59,779 nt of DNA from Amycolatopsis palatopharyngis. GTDB taxonomy: Bacteria > Actinomycetota > Actinomycetes > Mycobacteriales > Pseudonocardiaceae. Location of the stretch: the NCBI RefSeq assembly GCF_003385185.1, contig NZ_PQHZ01000041.1, forward strand, positions 1 through 59,779, given 5' to 3'. The translations under genes and the position numbers were made by a program. The notes below the pieces were generated by a model. It saw only the letters and a program-made list of their open reading frames with translations. It was not told the origin of the DNA and did no database searches. Below are positions 22,684 through 31,612 of the stretch, piece after piece (position 1 is the stretch's first letter; each line of letters opens with the position of its first letter).

Positions 22684-23922
22684 ATGCACATTCCGAACCA
22701 TCTCCGACTCGGTGCGCTCGTGGCCACCGCGGCACTCGTGCTCAGTGGTTGTCTCAGTGACAACTCCGGCCAGGGTGCCGGCGCGGCCGGCGCCGAGGGC
22801 GGTGACCCGATCAACATCGGCATCTCGCTGCCGCTGACCGGCGACTTCTCCGAACCGGGCAAGGGTGTCCAGCGCGGGTACGAGGCCTGGGCGAAGCACG
22901 TCAACGAGAACGGCGGACTGCTCGGGCGGCAGGTCGAACTGACCATCCTGGACGACCAGTCGAACGCCGACCGCGTGGCGGCGGACTACGAGAAGCTGAT
23001 CAACCAGGACGGGGTCGACCTTGTCTTCGGGCCGTTCTCCACCCGGCTGGTGGTCCCGGCGGCGCAGGTCGCCAAGGACTACGGTTTTCTCTTCGTCGAG
23101 CCCGCCGGTGCGGCCGAGGAGGTCTTCACCCAGGGCTTCGACAACCTCTTCTACGCGGCTCCCGCGATCGCCGACGACCACTACAACCACCTCGCCGAGG
23201 CCATCCTGGCGATGCCCGAGGACCAGCGGCCCAAGACCGCCGCCTACGCGGCCATGGACGATCCGTTCGCGCAGGGCACCGCCTATGGCCTCAAGGACAA
23301 ACTCGAGGCAGGCGGGATCCGGACGGTGGCCGACGAGGTGTACCCGCCCAACACCACGGACTTCGGCTCCATCGCCGCCAAGATCGCCGACTCGAAGGCG
23401 GACATCGTCGTCGGCGGTTCGCAGTACCAGGACGCGGTGAACCTCATCGTGGCGCTGCGCCAGCTGGGGTACCAGCCCAAACTCGCGGCCTTCTCGACCG
23501 CACCGACCAACCCGGAGTTCCCGAAGGCGATCGGCCAGCAGACCGAGGGAATCCTCTCCCCCACCGGATACACGCCAGAGGCGGCGTATCCGGCCAACAA
23601 GGAGTTCGTCGACTTCTACACGCAGTCGCACGGCTCCGGGCCAACCGAGGACGAGGCGAATGCCTGGACCACCGGCGAGGTGGTCGCGGCTGCCGTCGAG
23701 GCCGTCGGCTGCGCGGATCCCACACCCGAGTGCCAGCAGCAGCTCATCGACTGGTTGCACGGCAACGAGGTGGACACCGTGGTCGGACCGCTCAGCTGGG
23801 ACGAGGCAGGCCGCCCGAAGGGCGCGCACCTCATCCAGCAGTACGTCGACGGCAAGATCCAGATCGTCCTTCCGGAGGACACGAGGGAAGCCGAACTGAT
23901 CTACCCGAAGCCGGCGTGGTGA
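22684..23922 (+). CDS. ABC transporter substrate-binding lipoprotein (Leu/Ile/Val-type fold)
   Basis: A 412-residue exported binding protein: positively charged start, hydrophobic core, lipobox LVLSGCLS, then a Gly/Ala linker and PINIGISLPLTGDFSEPG, the first strand of the type I (LivJ-like) fold. NRVAADYEKLINQDGVDLVF-type second motif and DIVVGGSQYQDAVNLIVALR follow. This fold binds amino acids, amides, urea, aromatic acids or short sugars acids. It starts an operon with two permeases and two ATPases and a set of sugar-type catabolic genes, so the ligand may be a carbohydrate derivative and not a branched-chain amino acid. The operator lies 26 nt upstream. Confidence 0.88.
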   Translation: MHIPNHLRLGALVATAALVLSGCLSDNSGQGAGAAGAEGGDPINIGISLPLTGDFSEPGKGVQRGYEAWAKHVNENGGLLGRQVELTILDDQSNADRVAADYEKLINQDGVDLVFGPFSTRLVVPAAQVAKDYGFLFVEPAGAAEEVFTQGFDNLFYAAPAIADDHYNHLAEAILAMPEDQRPKTAAYAAMDDPFAQGTAYGLKDKLEAGGIRTVADEVYPPNTTDFGSIAAKIADSKADIVVGGSQYQDAVNLIVALRQLGYQPKLAAFSTAPTNPEFPKAIGQQTEGILSPTGYTPEAAYPANKEFVDFYTQSHGSGPTEDEANAWTTGEVVAAAVEAVGCADPTPECQQQLIDWLHGNEVDTVVGPLSWDEAGRPKGAHLIQQYVDGKIQIVLPEDTREAELIYPKPAW

Positions 23923-23929
23923 GGCCGAC

Positions 23930-24814
23930 GTGAGTGGCGCACTACTCCTGCAGAGCCTCGTGCTCGGCGTGCTGCTCGGCGGGCTCTACGCCCTGCTGGC
24001 GGCAGGCCTGACGCTGTACTTCGGCGTGATGCGCGTGGTGATGATCGCCCACTCGGCGTTCCTCATCCTGGCGGCGTACCTCGCCTGGTTCTTCACCACG
24101 CGAACGGGGTTCGACCCGTTGCTGTCACTGGTGATCACCGTGCCGTTGTTCTTCGGCACCGGAGTGGTGATGCAACGGTTGCTGATCTCCCGGCTGCGGC
24201 CCGCGACGCTCACGATGATGTCGGTGCTGCTGACGTTCTCGATCGCGCTGCTGATCGAGGGAACCCTCGGCTTCGCCTTCACCGGAACGCACCGGCGCAT
24301 CCGGCTCCCGTACTCCGGTGCCCATTTCGAGCTCTTCGGCGCCAGTATCGCGGTGGTCAAACTGATCGCGTTCGGGTTGGCCGCGGTGTCGCTCGCCGGA
24401 CTGTTCGTACTGCTGAAGATGACCCGCTTCGGGCAGGCGCTGCGAGCCACGATCCAGCACAGGGACGCGGCACAGCTCGTGGGCATCAACACCGACAGGG
24501 TCGCGGGCTACGGCTTCGGACTCGGGCTCGCCACGGCGGCGATCGGCGGAACGGCGCTCTCGCTGGACTCCACGATCTATCCGTCCCTGCACTGGCACTG
24601 GATCGGTCCGCTGATGGCGATCATCGTCGTGGGCGGTCTCGGCAGTATTCCGGGTGCCGCGATAGCCGCGATGGCGCTCGGGCTCGGCCAGAGCCTGCTG
24701 CAGATCCCGCTCGGGACCACCTGGGCGCAGACGTTCTTCTACATCGCCCTGTTCGCCACCTTGATGCTGCGTCCACAGGGATTCTTCGGAGGCCGCCTTG
24801 CCCAGCGATTCTGA
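23930..24814 (+). CDS. ABC transporter permease, LivH type
   Basis: A 294-residue permease with about eight hydrophobic segments. LLGGLYALLAAGLTLYFGVM at the N-terminus is the family signature, and QHRDAAQLVGINTDRVAGYG near residue 180 is the cytoplasmic loop that contacts the ATPase. The C-terminus ends RPQGFFGG as in most LivH proteins. The gene starts with GTG 7 nt after the binding-protein stop and overlaps the next permease by 17 nt. It forms the membrane channel with the LivM-type subunit. Confidence 0.9.
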   Translation: MSGALLLQSLVLGVLLGGLYALLAAGLTLYFGVMRVVMIAHSAFLILAAYLAWFFTTRTGFDPLLSLVITVPLFFGTGVVMQRLLISRLRPATLTMMSVLLTFSIALLIEGTLGFAFTGTHRRIRLPYSGAHFELFGASIAVVKLIAFGLAAVSLAGLFVLLKMTRFGQALRATIQHRDAAQLVGINTDRVAGYGFGLGLATAAIGGTALSLDSTIYPSLHWHWIGPLMAIIVVGGLGSIPGAAIAAMALGLGQSLLQIPLGTTWAQTFFYIALFATLMLRPQGFFGGRLAQRF

Positions 24815-25901
24815 CCTCGTACGGGTCCACGAAACCGGCAACGGGCGCATTGCCCGCGTGGCGAAGCTGTTCGCGCTACTGGCCTTGGCAGCGCTGGTGA
24901 TCGCCTTCCCCGGCCTCGCGCCCGACTCGTTCATCCTCTCGGTCGGCGTGGTGATCATGAGTTACGCCGTGCTGGCGACCTCGTGGAACTTCGTCGGCGG
25001 ATTCACCGGTTACATCTCATTGGGGCACGCGTCCTACTCCGGCCTCGGCGGCTACGCCACGGCACTGCTGATCCTGCGAACCGACATGAACCCCTGGCTC
25101 GCGCTGATTCTCGGAGCGCTGATCGTCGCCGCGATCGCGGTGCCCATCGGTATCGCCAGCCTCCGGGTGCGCGGTGCGTCGTTCGTCATCGTCTCGATCG
25201 CTCTCGTGCTGATCCTGCTGCTGGTCTTCCAGAGCTGGGGTTCGTTCACCGGAGGTTCCAACGGCCTGCGGGTACCCCGGCCGTTCGGCGACGACGTGCT
25301 GCGCCCCGAACAGCACGAACGATTTTTCTACCTGCACGCCGCACTGCTCGCGGTGGCGCTGTTGTGCTGGTGGGCCATCAACCGGTCCCGGTTCGGGATG
25401 GGGCTCAAGGCGATCCGGGAGGACGAGGACAAGGCGCAGTCACTCGGCGTGCCGACGTTCACCTACAAACTGGTGGCGTTCGTCGTATCCGCGTTCTTCA
25501 CCGCGCTGGGCGGCGGCCTGTACGCGCTGTGGTTCGGTTTCCTCGACCCGATCTTCCAGTTCTCCATTCTGGTCGGCTCCTACATGGTGCTGATGAGTCT
25601 GCTCGGCGGTATCCGGAGCCTGTTCGGACCGCTGCTCGGCGCGGTACTCGTCGGCTACGCCATGGAGTTCTTCAAGGCCCAGTACGGCGACACCCAGATA
25701 CACCTGATCGCGATGGGCGTACTGCTCGCGGCGGTGGTGCTGTTCATGCCGGACGGAATCATCCCGGCCCTGACCAACCTGGTGAACCGGTTCCGCCCGC
25801 AGGCGGCATCCATTCGGGAGGTCAGCGCCGCCGAGCTCGCCGAGCGGCGCCGCGAGGCCGAACAGCCCGCGGCCGAAGCCAAGGAAGAGGTACACCGATG
25901 A
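24798..25901 (+). CDS. ABC transporter permease, LivM type
   Basis: A 367-residue permease with about nine to ten hydrophobic segments. It carries the LivM core FTGYISLGHASYSGLGGYAT near residue 72 and the coupling loop GLKAIREDEDKAQSLGVPTF near 200. The last 35 residues are a charged cytoplasmic tail (SAAELAERRREAEQPAAEAK). TTG 24798 follows GGAGG by 5 nt; it is an unusual start but the only one with a good ribosome site. It overlaps the ATPase gene by 4 nt (ATGA). Confidence 0.88.
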   Translation: MPSDSDLVRVHETGNGRIARVAKLFALLALAALVIAFPGLAPDSFILSVGVVIMSYAVLATSWNFVGGFTGYISLGHASYSGLGGYATALLILRTDMNPWLALILGALIVAAIAVPIGIASLRVRGASFVIVSIALVLILLLVFQSWGSFTGGSNGLRVPRPFGDDVLRPEQHERFFYLHAALLAVALLCWWAINRSRFGMGLKAIREDEDKAQSLGVPTFTYKLVAFVVSAFFTALGGGLYALWFGFLDPIFQFSILVGSYMVLMSLLGGIRSLFGPLLGAVLVGYAMEFFKAQYGDTQIHLIAMGVLLAAVVLFMPDGIIPALTNLVNRFRPQAASIREVSAAELAERRREAEQPAAEAKEEVHR

Positions 25902-26659
25902 ACGCGGCCGCCACCGGCACCAAGGAGACCGTGGGACTCTCGACCGTCGGGCTGACCAAGTCCTTCGGTGGCGTCCACGCGGTCGACGGGGCGAGCGTCG
26001 CCTTCCAGCACGGCAAGGTCAACGCACTGATCGGCCCCAACGGCTCCGGCAAGACCACCTTCTTCAACTGCGTCACCGGAATGATCAAACCCGATTCCGG
26101 CACGGCGAGTTACCGGGGCAGGGACATCACCGGGAAACCGGCGCACCGAATCGCGCGAGCGGGAATCGGTCGCAGCTTCCAGCTCTGCCGGGTCTTCCCT
26201 CGGCTGACGGTCATGGAGAACATGCTGGTCTCGGTCCGCTCCTCCACGTTGTTCGCCCGGCTGGCCTCCGCTCGCCATCACGGCGACATGGAGCGAGCGC
26301 GCGAGCTGCTAACCCGCGTCGGCATCGACCACCTGGAGACCACAGAGGCCCGCGACCTGTCCTACGGCCAGCAAAAACTGCTCGAACTGGCAGGCGTGCT
26401 GATGGTGGACCCCGAAACGATCATGCTCGACGAGCCGGCGGGCGGGGTGAACCCGGCGCTGATCGACCGGATCGGCAGCCTCGTGCGCTCACTCAACGCC
26501 GAGGGCAGGACCTTCATCATCGTCGAACACAACATGGACATGGTGATGAGCCTGTCCGACCACGTCGTCGTCTTCGACCGGGGCAGGCCCATCGCCGAGG
26601 GCACGCCGGCCGAGGTCCAGAACGACCCGCGAGTCCTGGAGGCCTACCTTGGCGTCTGA
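25898..26659 (+). CDS. ABC transporter ATP-binding protein, LivG type
   Basis: A 253-residue ATPase. Walker A GPNGSGKTTFFN near residue 46, Q-loop GRSFQLCRVFPRLTVMENML near 92, a signature of the form LSYGQQKLLELAGVLM near 152, Walker B TIMLDEPAGGVNP near 173 and switch His in IIVEHNMDMVMSLSDHVVVF near 208 match LivG. The insertion between the Q-loop and signature, typical of LivG compared with LivF, is present. It is translationally coupled to the permease upstream and overlaps the next ATPase by 11 nt. Confidence 0.9.
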   Translation: MNAAATGTKETVGLSTVGLTKSFGGVHAVDGASVAFQHGKVNALIGPNGSGKTTFFNCVTGMIKPDSGTASYRGRDITGKPAHRIARAGIGRSFQLCRVFPRLTVMENMLVSVRSSTLFARLASARHHGDMERARELLTRVGIDHLETTEARDLSYGQQKLLELAGVLMVDPETIMLDEPAGGVNPALIDRIGSLVRSLNAEGRTFIIVEHNMDMVMSLSDHVVVFDRGRPIAEGTPAEVQNDPRVLEAYLGV

Positions 26660-27467
26660 GCGAACGATCCGGAAACCGAACTCCTCCCCTGGTGAGTATC
26701 TGCTCGAACTCGTAGACATCGAGGCGGGCTACGGCCGCGCCGCCCTGGTACTGCGCGGGCTCACTGTTCGTGTGCCACCAGCCAGTGTGGTGTGTCTGGT
26801 CGGGCCGAACGGAGCGGGAAAGTCCACAGTGCTCAAAGTGGCCAGCGGAATGCTCGTGCCACGTTCCGGTCGAGTGCTGGTCGGCGACCAGGACGTCACC
26901 GGCCGCGGTCCACAACGCATGCTCGAGGCCGGGCTTTCCCATGTACTCCAAGGACACAGCGTCTTCAAGGAGATGTCGGTGTCGGAGAACGTGCTGCTCG
27001 GCGCGTATACGATAAAGGACAGGTCCGAGATCGCCGACCGCGTCGACTTCGTCAAAGGCCTCTTCCCCGTTGTGGCCCAGCGGTGGGGTTCGCTCGCCGG
27101 AGCTCTTTCCGGCGGCCAGCAGAAGCAGGTCGAGTTCGCCAGGTCGCTGATGGTCAGCCCGCGGGTGGTGCTGCTCGACGAGCCGTCGATGGGGCTCGAT
27201 CCGAAGGCCACGGGCACCGTGTTCGAGCAGGTGGCTCGGATGCGCGACGCGGGCACCGCGGTCCTGCTCGTCGAGCAGAACGCGCGCCGGGCGCTGGAAA
27301 CAGCGGATCTGGGATGCGTACTCGACCTCGGCCGGGTGCACATCGCCGGCTCCGCTCCCGACCTGCTCGCCGATCCGCAACTCGCCGAGCTCTACCTGGG
27401 CAACCGCCGCGGCGCCCCGGGCTCCACACCGACGGCCGGGTCCGCGGCCACCCCCTCGACACCCTGA
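26649..27467 (+). CDS. ABC transporter ATP-binding protein, LivF type
   Basis: A 272-residue ATPase. After a 16-residue polar start it has EYLLELVDIEAGYGRAALVL, Walker A GPNGAGKSTVLK near residue 55, SHVLQGHSVFKEMSVSENVL near 100, signature LSGGQQKQVEFARSL near 155, Walker B VVLLDEPSMGLDP near 177 and LLVEQNARRALETAD near 210, where LivF normally has Gln-Asn in place of the switch His context. The C-terminus is extended by about 25 Pro/Ala/Thr residues. TTG 26649 overlaps the LivG-type gene by 11 nt. It completes the five-part transporter. Confidence 0.9.
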   Translation: MASERTIRKPNSSPGEYLLELVDIEAGYGRAALVLRGLTVRVPPASVVCLVGPNGAGKSTVLKVASGMLVPRSGRVLVGDQDVTGRGPQRMLEAGLSHVLQGHSVFKEMSVSENVLLGAYTIKDRSEIADRVDFVKGLFPVVAQRWGSLAGALSGGQQKQVEFARSLMVSPRVVLLDEPSMGLDPKATGTVFEQVARMRDAGTAVLLVEQNARRALETADLGCVLDLGRVHIAGSAPDLLADPQLAELYLGNRRGAPGSTPTAGSAATPSTP

Positions 27468-27499
27468 CGCCGAGTTCCGACACCGGGAGCAGACATCTC

Positions 27500-28654
27500 A
27501 TGACGACACACACCTACCGCATCCTGATGAACGGCGTCACGGGCCGTATGGGCTACCGCCAGCACCTGTTGCGCTCGATCCTGGCCATTCGTGACGAGGG
27601 CGGCATCGCGGTCGGCGACGGAGACCGGATCCAGGTGGAACCGGTGCTCCTCGGCCGCAACGCCGACAAGCTCGCCCGCCTGGCCGAACAGCACGCGATC
27701 GCCGAGTGGAGCACCGACCTCGACACCCTGCTCGCGCAGGACGATGCCCAGATCTACTTCGACGCGCAGGTCACCAGTGAGCGCAAGAAGGCGATCCTCA
27801 AGGCCGTGGTCGCGGGCAAGCACATCTACACCGAGAAGCCGGTGGCGGAATCGGTCGCCGAGGGAATGGAGCTGGTCAGAGCAGCCGAGGCCAGCGGGAT
27901 CGTCAACGGCGTCGTGCATGACAAGCTCTACCTGCCGGGCCTGCAGAAGCTCAAGCGGGTGATCGAATCCGGTTTCTTCGGCCGCATCCTGTCCGTCCGC
28001 GGCGAATTCGGTTACTGGGTCTTCGAGGGTGATCTGACCCCCGCGCAACGACCCAGCTGGAACTATCGTGCCGAGGACGGTGGCGGCATGGTCCTGGACA
28101 TGTTCTGTCACTGGAACTATGTGCTGGAGAACCTGTTCGGCAAGGTCAGGGCCGTCACCGCGAAGGCGGTCACGCATATCCCCGAGCGCTGGGACGAGCA
28201 CGGGCAGCCTTACACCGCGACGGCCGACGATGCGGCGTACGCGATCTTCGAGCTGGACGGGGACGTGATCGCCCAGGTCAATTCCTCGTGGGCGGTGCGC
28301 GTCGAGCGCAAGGAACTCGTGGAGTTCCAGGTCGACGGAACGCACGGTTCCGCGGTGGCGGGCTTGTTCGGTTGCCGGGTACAACCACGCGTCCGGACAC
28401 CGAAGCCGGTGTGGAACCCAGATCTGCCCACCACCGAGGACTTTCGCGCCCAGTGGGACGAGGTCCCGGACAACCAGGAATTCGGCAACGGGTTCCGCGC
28501 GCAGTGGGAGCAGTTCCTGCTCGACGTGCATCACGGCAGGCCGCATCCCTATGACCTCGCGGCAGGGGTCCGCGGGCTACGACTGGTCGACGCCGGGCTC
28601 GCGTCCTCCACGGAGGGTCGCAGGATCGCGCTGTCCGAGGAAGGTGCCGCATGA
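27500..28654 (+). CDS. Gfo/Idh/MocA family oxidoreductase
   Basis: A 384-residue NAD(P)-dependent dehydrogenase of the sugar/inositol family. The Rossmann start is unusual (ILMNGVTGRMGYRQHLLRSI, with G-x-x-G-x-x-G), the EKP motif HIYTEKPVAESVAEGMEL near residue 115 is intact, and DGGGMVLDMFCHWNYVLENL near 190 supplies the catalytic Asp/His region. Homologues act on sugars, inositols or 3-keto-glycosides. It follows the transporter by 32 nt and overlaps the DUF993 gene by 4 nt. Together with the DUF993 protein and the isomerase it forms a recurring three-gene catabolic set in actinomycetes. Confidence 0.9.
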   Translation: MTTHTYRILMNGVTGRMGYRQHLLRSILAIRDEGGIAVGDGDRIQVEPVLLGRNADKLARLAEQHAIAEWSTDLDTLLAQDDAQIYFDAQVTSERKKAILKAVVAGKHIYTEKPVAESVAEGMELVRAAEASGIVNGVVHDKLYLPGLQKLKRVIESGFFGRILSVRGEFGYWVFEGDLTPAQRPSWNYRAEDGGGMVLDMFCHWNYVLENLFGKVRAVTAKAVTHIPERWDEHGQPYTATADDAAYAIFELDGDVIAQVNSSWAVRVERKELVEFQVDGTHGSAVAGLFGCRVQPRVRTPKPVWNPDLPTTEDFRAQWDEVPDNQEFGNGFRAQWEQFLLDVHHGRPHPYDLAAGVRGLRLVDAGLASSTEGRRIALSEEGAA

Positions 28655-29820
28655 CCGATCGAGCCGGCGCGATTTCGCTGCCCACTGTGGACGGCAACTG
28701 GAAAATCGTCGAACTCCGTGAACCACGCCGGTGGAAAGATCACCCGCGGCCCTACTCCTCCCGGGTGGCGTTCGCCGCGGCGCACGTCGTGGCCGACCCG
28801 TTCGGGGACAACACTCCTGGCGCGCCCGCCGTCGTGGACTGGGAGTCCACACTGGCCTTCCGGCGTGAGCTGTTCCGGTACGGGCTCGGCGTGGCCGAGG
28901 CGATGGACACCGCACAGCGGAACATGGGTCTCGACTGGCTCGCCGTGCGGGAACTCGTCAGCCGCAGCGCCGAGCAGGCCCGTGCCTACGAAGCCAGGAT
29001 CGCCTCCGGTGCGGGCACGGACCACCGCACCGACATCACCGGCGTCGACGAGGTCATCGCGGCCTACGAGGAACAGGTCGCATTCGTGGAATCAACCGGC
29101 TCGCAGGTGATCGTGATGGCCTCGCGCCAGCTCGCCCGCGAGGCGCGCTCCGCGGACGACTACCGGCGGGTGTACGACACGATTCTGCGGCAGGTGGCCG
29201 AACCGGTGATCCTGCACTGGCTCGGCGCGGCGTTCGACCCGCAACTGGCAGGCTACTGGGGTTCCACCGACATACCCACGGCGACCGAAACGTTCCTCGG
29301 TCTGGTTCGAGAGCACGCGGACAAGATCGACGGGGTGAAGGTCTCGTTGCTGTCCGCCGAGCACGAGCGCGGACTCCGCGCCGCGCTGCCCGCGGGAGTG
29401 CGGCTCTACACCGGCGACGATTTCAACTATCCGGAGCTGATCCGGGGTGAGGACGGGCACCACTCGGACGCGCTGCTCGGCGCGTTCGCCGCCGTCGCCC
29501 CGGCAGCGGCGGCGGCGCTGGCCGCGCTCGACGAAGGCGACCTCGCGACCTACGAGGCGGAGATGGCCCCCACTCTTCCGCTTTCGCGGCACATCTTCAG
29601 TACGCCGACGTTCTACTACAAGACGGGAATCGCGTTCATCGCGTGGTTGAGCGGGCATCAGCCCGGTTTCACCATGGTCGGCGGACTGCAGTCGGCCCGC
29701 AGCGTCGCACATCTCGCGCGGGTGTTCGAGCTCGCCAACGAGGCTCGGCTACTACCCGACCCCGACTTCGCCGCGCACCGCATGCGGTTGTGGCTCGAGG
29801 CCGCGGGGGCTGCCCGATGA
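28651..29820 (+). CDS. DUF993 protein (dihydrodipicolinate synthase-like TIM barrel)
   Basis: A 389-residue protein of the DUF993 family. The barrel core has QVIVMASRQLAREARSADDY near residue 153, PVILHWLGAAFDPQLAGYWG near 187 and HADKIDGVKVSLLSAEHERG near 224, where the Lys of GVKVSLLS sits where class I aldolases such as DapA carry their Schiff-base Lys. The family always travels with Gfo/Idh/MocA and isomerase genes, suggesting an aldol cleavage step in sugar breakdown. Substrate not known. It overlaps both neighbours by 4 nt. Confidence 0.85.
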   Translation: MTDRAGAISLPTVDGNWKIVELREPRRWKDHPRPYSSRVAFAAAHVVADPFGDNTPGAPAVVDWESTLAFRRELFRYGLGVAEAMDTAQRNMGLDWLAVRELVSRSAEQARAYEARIASGAGTDHRTDITGVDEVIAAYEEQVAFVESTGSQVIVMASRQLAREARSADDYRRVYDTILRQVAEPVILHWLGAAFDPQLAGYWGSTDIPTATETFLGLVREHADKIDGVKVSLLSAEHERGLRAALPAGVRLYTGDDFNYPELIRGEDGHHSDALLGAFAAVAPAAAAALAALDEGDLATYEAEMAPTLPLSRHIFSTPTFYYKTGIAFIAWLSGHQPGFTMVGGLQSARSVAHLARVFELANEARLLPDPDFAAHRMRLWLEAAGAAR

Positions 29821-30740
29821 CCAGCACGCGTACCAGCGCCACGGCCGCGGGCGAGCTCGACGTCCCGACCGGCGCGCCCGCACGGGTGGCCACCCCGCGT
29901 CCTGGCGACCCCCGGCTGGCGCGGCTGGCGCTCAATCAGCGCACGACGGCTCGCTGGTCGCTGCGGGAGGCGGTGGACGGGTGTGTGGCCGCCGGGATCG
30001 GTTCGATCGGAGTCTGGCGCGAACCGGTGGCAGAGGTGGGACTTCCGGCGGCGGTCCGGATGGTCGCGGACGCGGGCCTGCGGGTGTCGTCGCTGTGCCG
30101 GGGTGGGTTCTTCACCTCGGCCGACCCCGCGGCACGGGCCGCGGCACACGAGAACAACATCGCCGCACTCGACGAGGCCGCCGCTCTGGGCTGCGAAACA
30201 CTGGTTCTGGTGCCCGGCGGACTGCCCGAGGGCGACCGCGACCTCGCGGGTGCGCGCGGCCGCGCCGCCGACGCCATCGCCGAGCTGGTGGTACCTGCCA
30301 GGGAACGCGGTGTGCGCCTGGGTATCGAGCCGATGCACCCGATCTTCGCCGCCGACCGGGGCGTGGTCTCGACGCTGGCACAGGCACTGGACATCGCGGA
30401 ACAGCACCCGGCTGACACGGTCGGTGTCGTTGTCGACACGTTCCACGTGTGGTGGGAGCCGGGCGTACTGGACCAGATCGCGCGAGCCGGACAGCGCATC
30501 GTGAGCTACCAGGTGTGCGAGTGGATCACCCCGCTGCCCGCGGACTCCCTGCTCAGCCGCGGAATGATGGGCGACGGCCACATCGACTTCCGCGCCCTCA
30601 CCTCCGCTGTGGCGGCCGCCGGTTACACCGGTGACATCGAGGTCGAGATCTTCAACGCCGACGTCTGGGCCGCCCCCGGCGCCGATGTCGTGGCCACGTC
30701 GGCGCGCCGCTACGTCGAGATCGTGGAGCCGCATCTGTAG
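29817..30740 (+). CDS. Sugar phosphate isomerase/epimerase (AP endonuclease-2 fold)
   Basis: A 307-residue TIM-barrel metalloenzyme of the IolE/xylose isomerase-like superfamily. After a poorly conserved 35-residue start it shows GIGSIGVWREPVAEVGLP, the metal ligand Glu in VRLGIEPMHP near residue 165, VGVVVDTFHVWWEP near 205 (Asp, His), VCEWITPLPADSLLSRGMMG near 235 and GDIEVEIFN near 280. Members isomerise or dehydrate keto-sugars and inososes. ATG 29817 overlaps the DUF993 stop. It is the third intracellular catabolic enzyme of the operon. Confidence 0.88.
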   Translation: MTSTRTSATAAGELDVPTGAPARVATPRPGDPRLARLALNQRTTARWSLREAVDGCVAAGIGSIGVWREPVAEVGLPAAVRMVADAGLRVSSLCRGGFFTSADPAARAAAHENNIAALDEAAALGCETLVLVPGGLPEGDRDLAGARGRAADAIAELVVPARERGVRLGIEPMHPIFAADRGVVSTLAQALDIAEQHPADTVGVVVDTFHVWWEPGVLDQIARAGQRIVSYQVCEWITPLPADSLLSRGMMGDGHIDFRALTSAVAAAGYTGDIEVEIFNADVWAAPGADVVATSARRYVEIVEPHL

Positions 30741-30783
30741 CGACTCCTCCCCCGGATGTTCCGAGTTGGGAAGGACCACGTCG

Positions 30784-31506
30784 ATGAATCGAAGACTGCC
30801 GGCCGCAATGGCCGCAGGAGTGCTGGCAATCGTTGGAGTGGCAGCGACCGGCGTCGCGCCGTCCACTGCCGAGACGCCCTCTGCCGGGTTTCCCGGGTTC
30901 GCCGTGGTCAAGCCACACGCGACGGACCGGGACTGGGACCCGTTGACGCCGGAAAAATGGACGTTCGCCGATGGCCAGGTCGTGATGACGCAACGCGGCG
31001 AGGCACCACAGGGCCCGCGACGCCCGTTCGAGTACGCCATTGTCGAAAAAGGACCGGAACTGCACTCGGTGAGCTATCGGGCCGAGGTACGCATCGACGA
31101 GCCCGTCACCCGCAACGACCGCGACGTGATCCTGGTCTTCAACTACCAGTCACCGACGCGCTTCTACTACGCACACCTCTCGCAGGACAACACCATCTAC
31201 CCGCACAACGGAATCTTCGTGGTCGATGACGCGGACCGTGAGCGCATCGACGACCAGTGGAACGGCACCACCGGTGCCCCCGCGGCGATCGACGACACGG
31301 ACTGGCACGACGTCCGGTTGGATTACCACGCGCCCTCGGGACAGATCGCTGTGTTCGTCGACGACGCGAGTGAACCCCTGATGACCGCCACGGACACCAG
31401 CTTCTCCGGCGGCAGGGTCGGCTTCGGCTCGTTCGACAACTACGGCCGGATTCGCGATGTGACCGTGACCGGGACGAAGGCCGGCCCCAACCCGCACGCC
31501 CCCTGA
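30784..31506 (+). CDS. Secreted DUF1080/concanavalin-like protein
   Basis: A 240-residue exported protein with a Sec signal peptide (MNRRLPAAMAAGVLAIVGVA, cleavage near APSTAETPS). The mature part is a beta-sandwich: WTFADGQVVMTQRG, then SYRAEVRIDEPVTRNDRDVI, VFNYQSPTRFYYAHLSQDN, WHDVRLDYHAPSGQIAVFVD and GGRVGFGSFDNYGRIRDVTV, the pattern of 3-keto-disaccharide hydrolase/DUF1080 or family-16-like domains. Similar proteins cleave 3-keto-glycosides or bind glycans. It follows the isomerase by 43 nt and probably belongs to the operon, acting outside the cell. The enzymatic role is inferred. Confidence 0.78.
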   Translation: MNRRLPAAMAAGVLAIVGVAATGVAPSTAETPSAGFPGFAVVKPHATDRDWDPLTPEKWTFADGQVVMTQRGEAPQGPRRPFEYAIVEKGPELHSVSYRAEVRIDEPVTRNDRDVILVFNYQSPTRFYYAHLSQDNTIYPHNGIFVVDDADRERIDDQWNGTTGAPAAIDDTDWHDVRLDYHAPSGQIAVFVDDASEPLMTATDTSFSGGRVGFGSFDNYGRIRDVTVTGTKAGPNPHAP

Positions 31507-31517
31507 AGCCACGCCCG

Positions 31518-31538
31518 CCCCGGACGCGCGGTCCGGGG
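31518..31538 (+). terminator. Small hairpin between the two secreted-protein genes
   Basis: CCCCGGAC (31518-31525) pairs with GTCCGGGG (31531-31538) across 5 nt. It may be a partial terminator or an mRNA-processing site within the operon. Confidence 0.45.
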
Positions 31539-31612
31539 ACGGGTGAGGCTGCCGGCCGGCACCGGCAGTGAGTGTCAATCCCACACCCCACCGCGAGGGA
31601 TGGAGTCCAACG

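Noticed and set aside
22684..27467. Branched-chain amino acid transporter as a firm substrate call
   Set aside because: The fold and gene order are of the Liv type, but the operon continues into sugar-type enzymes under a LacI-like operator, so the substrate is left open.
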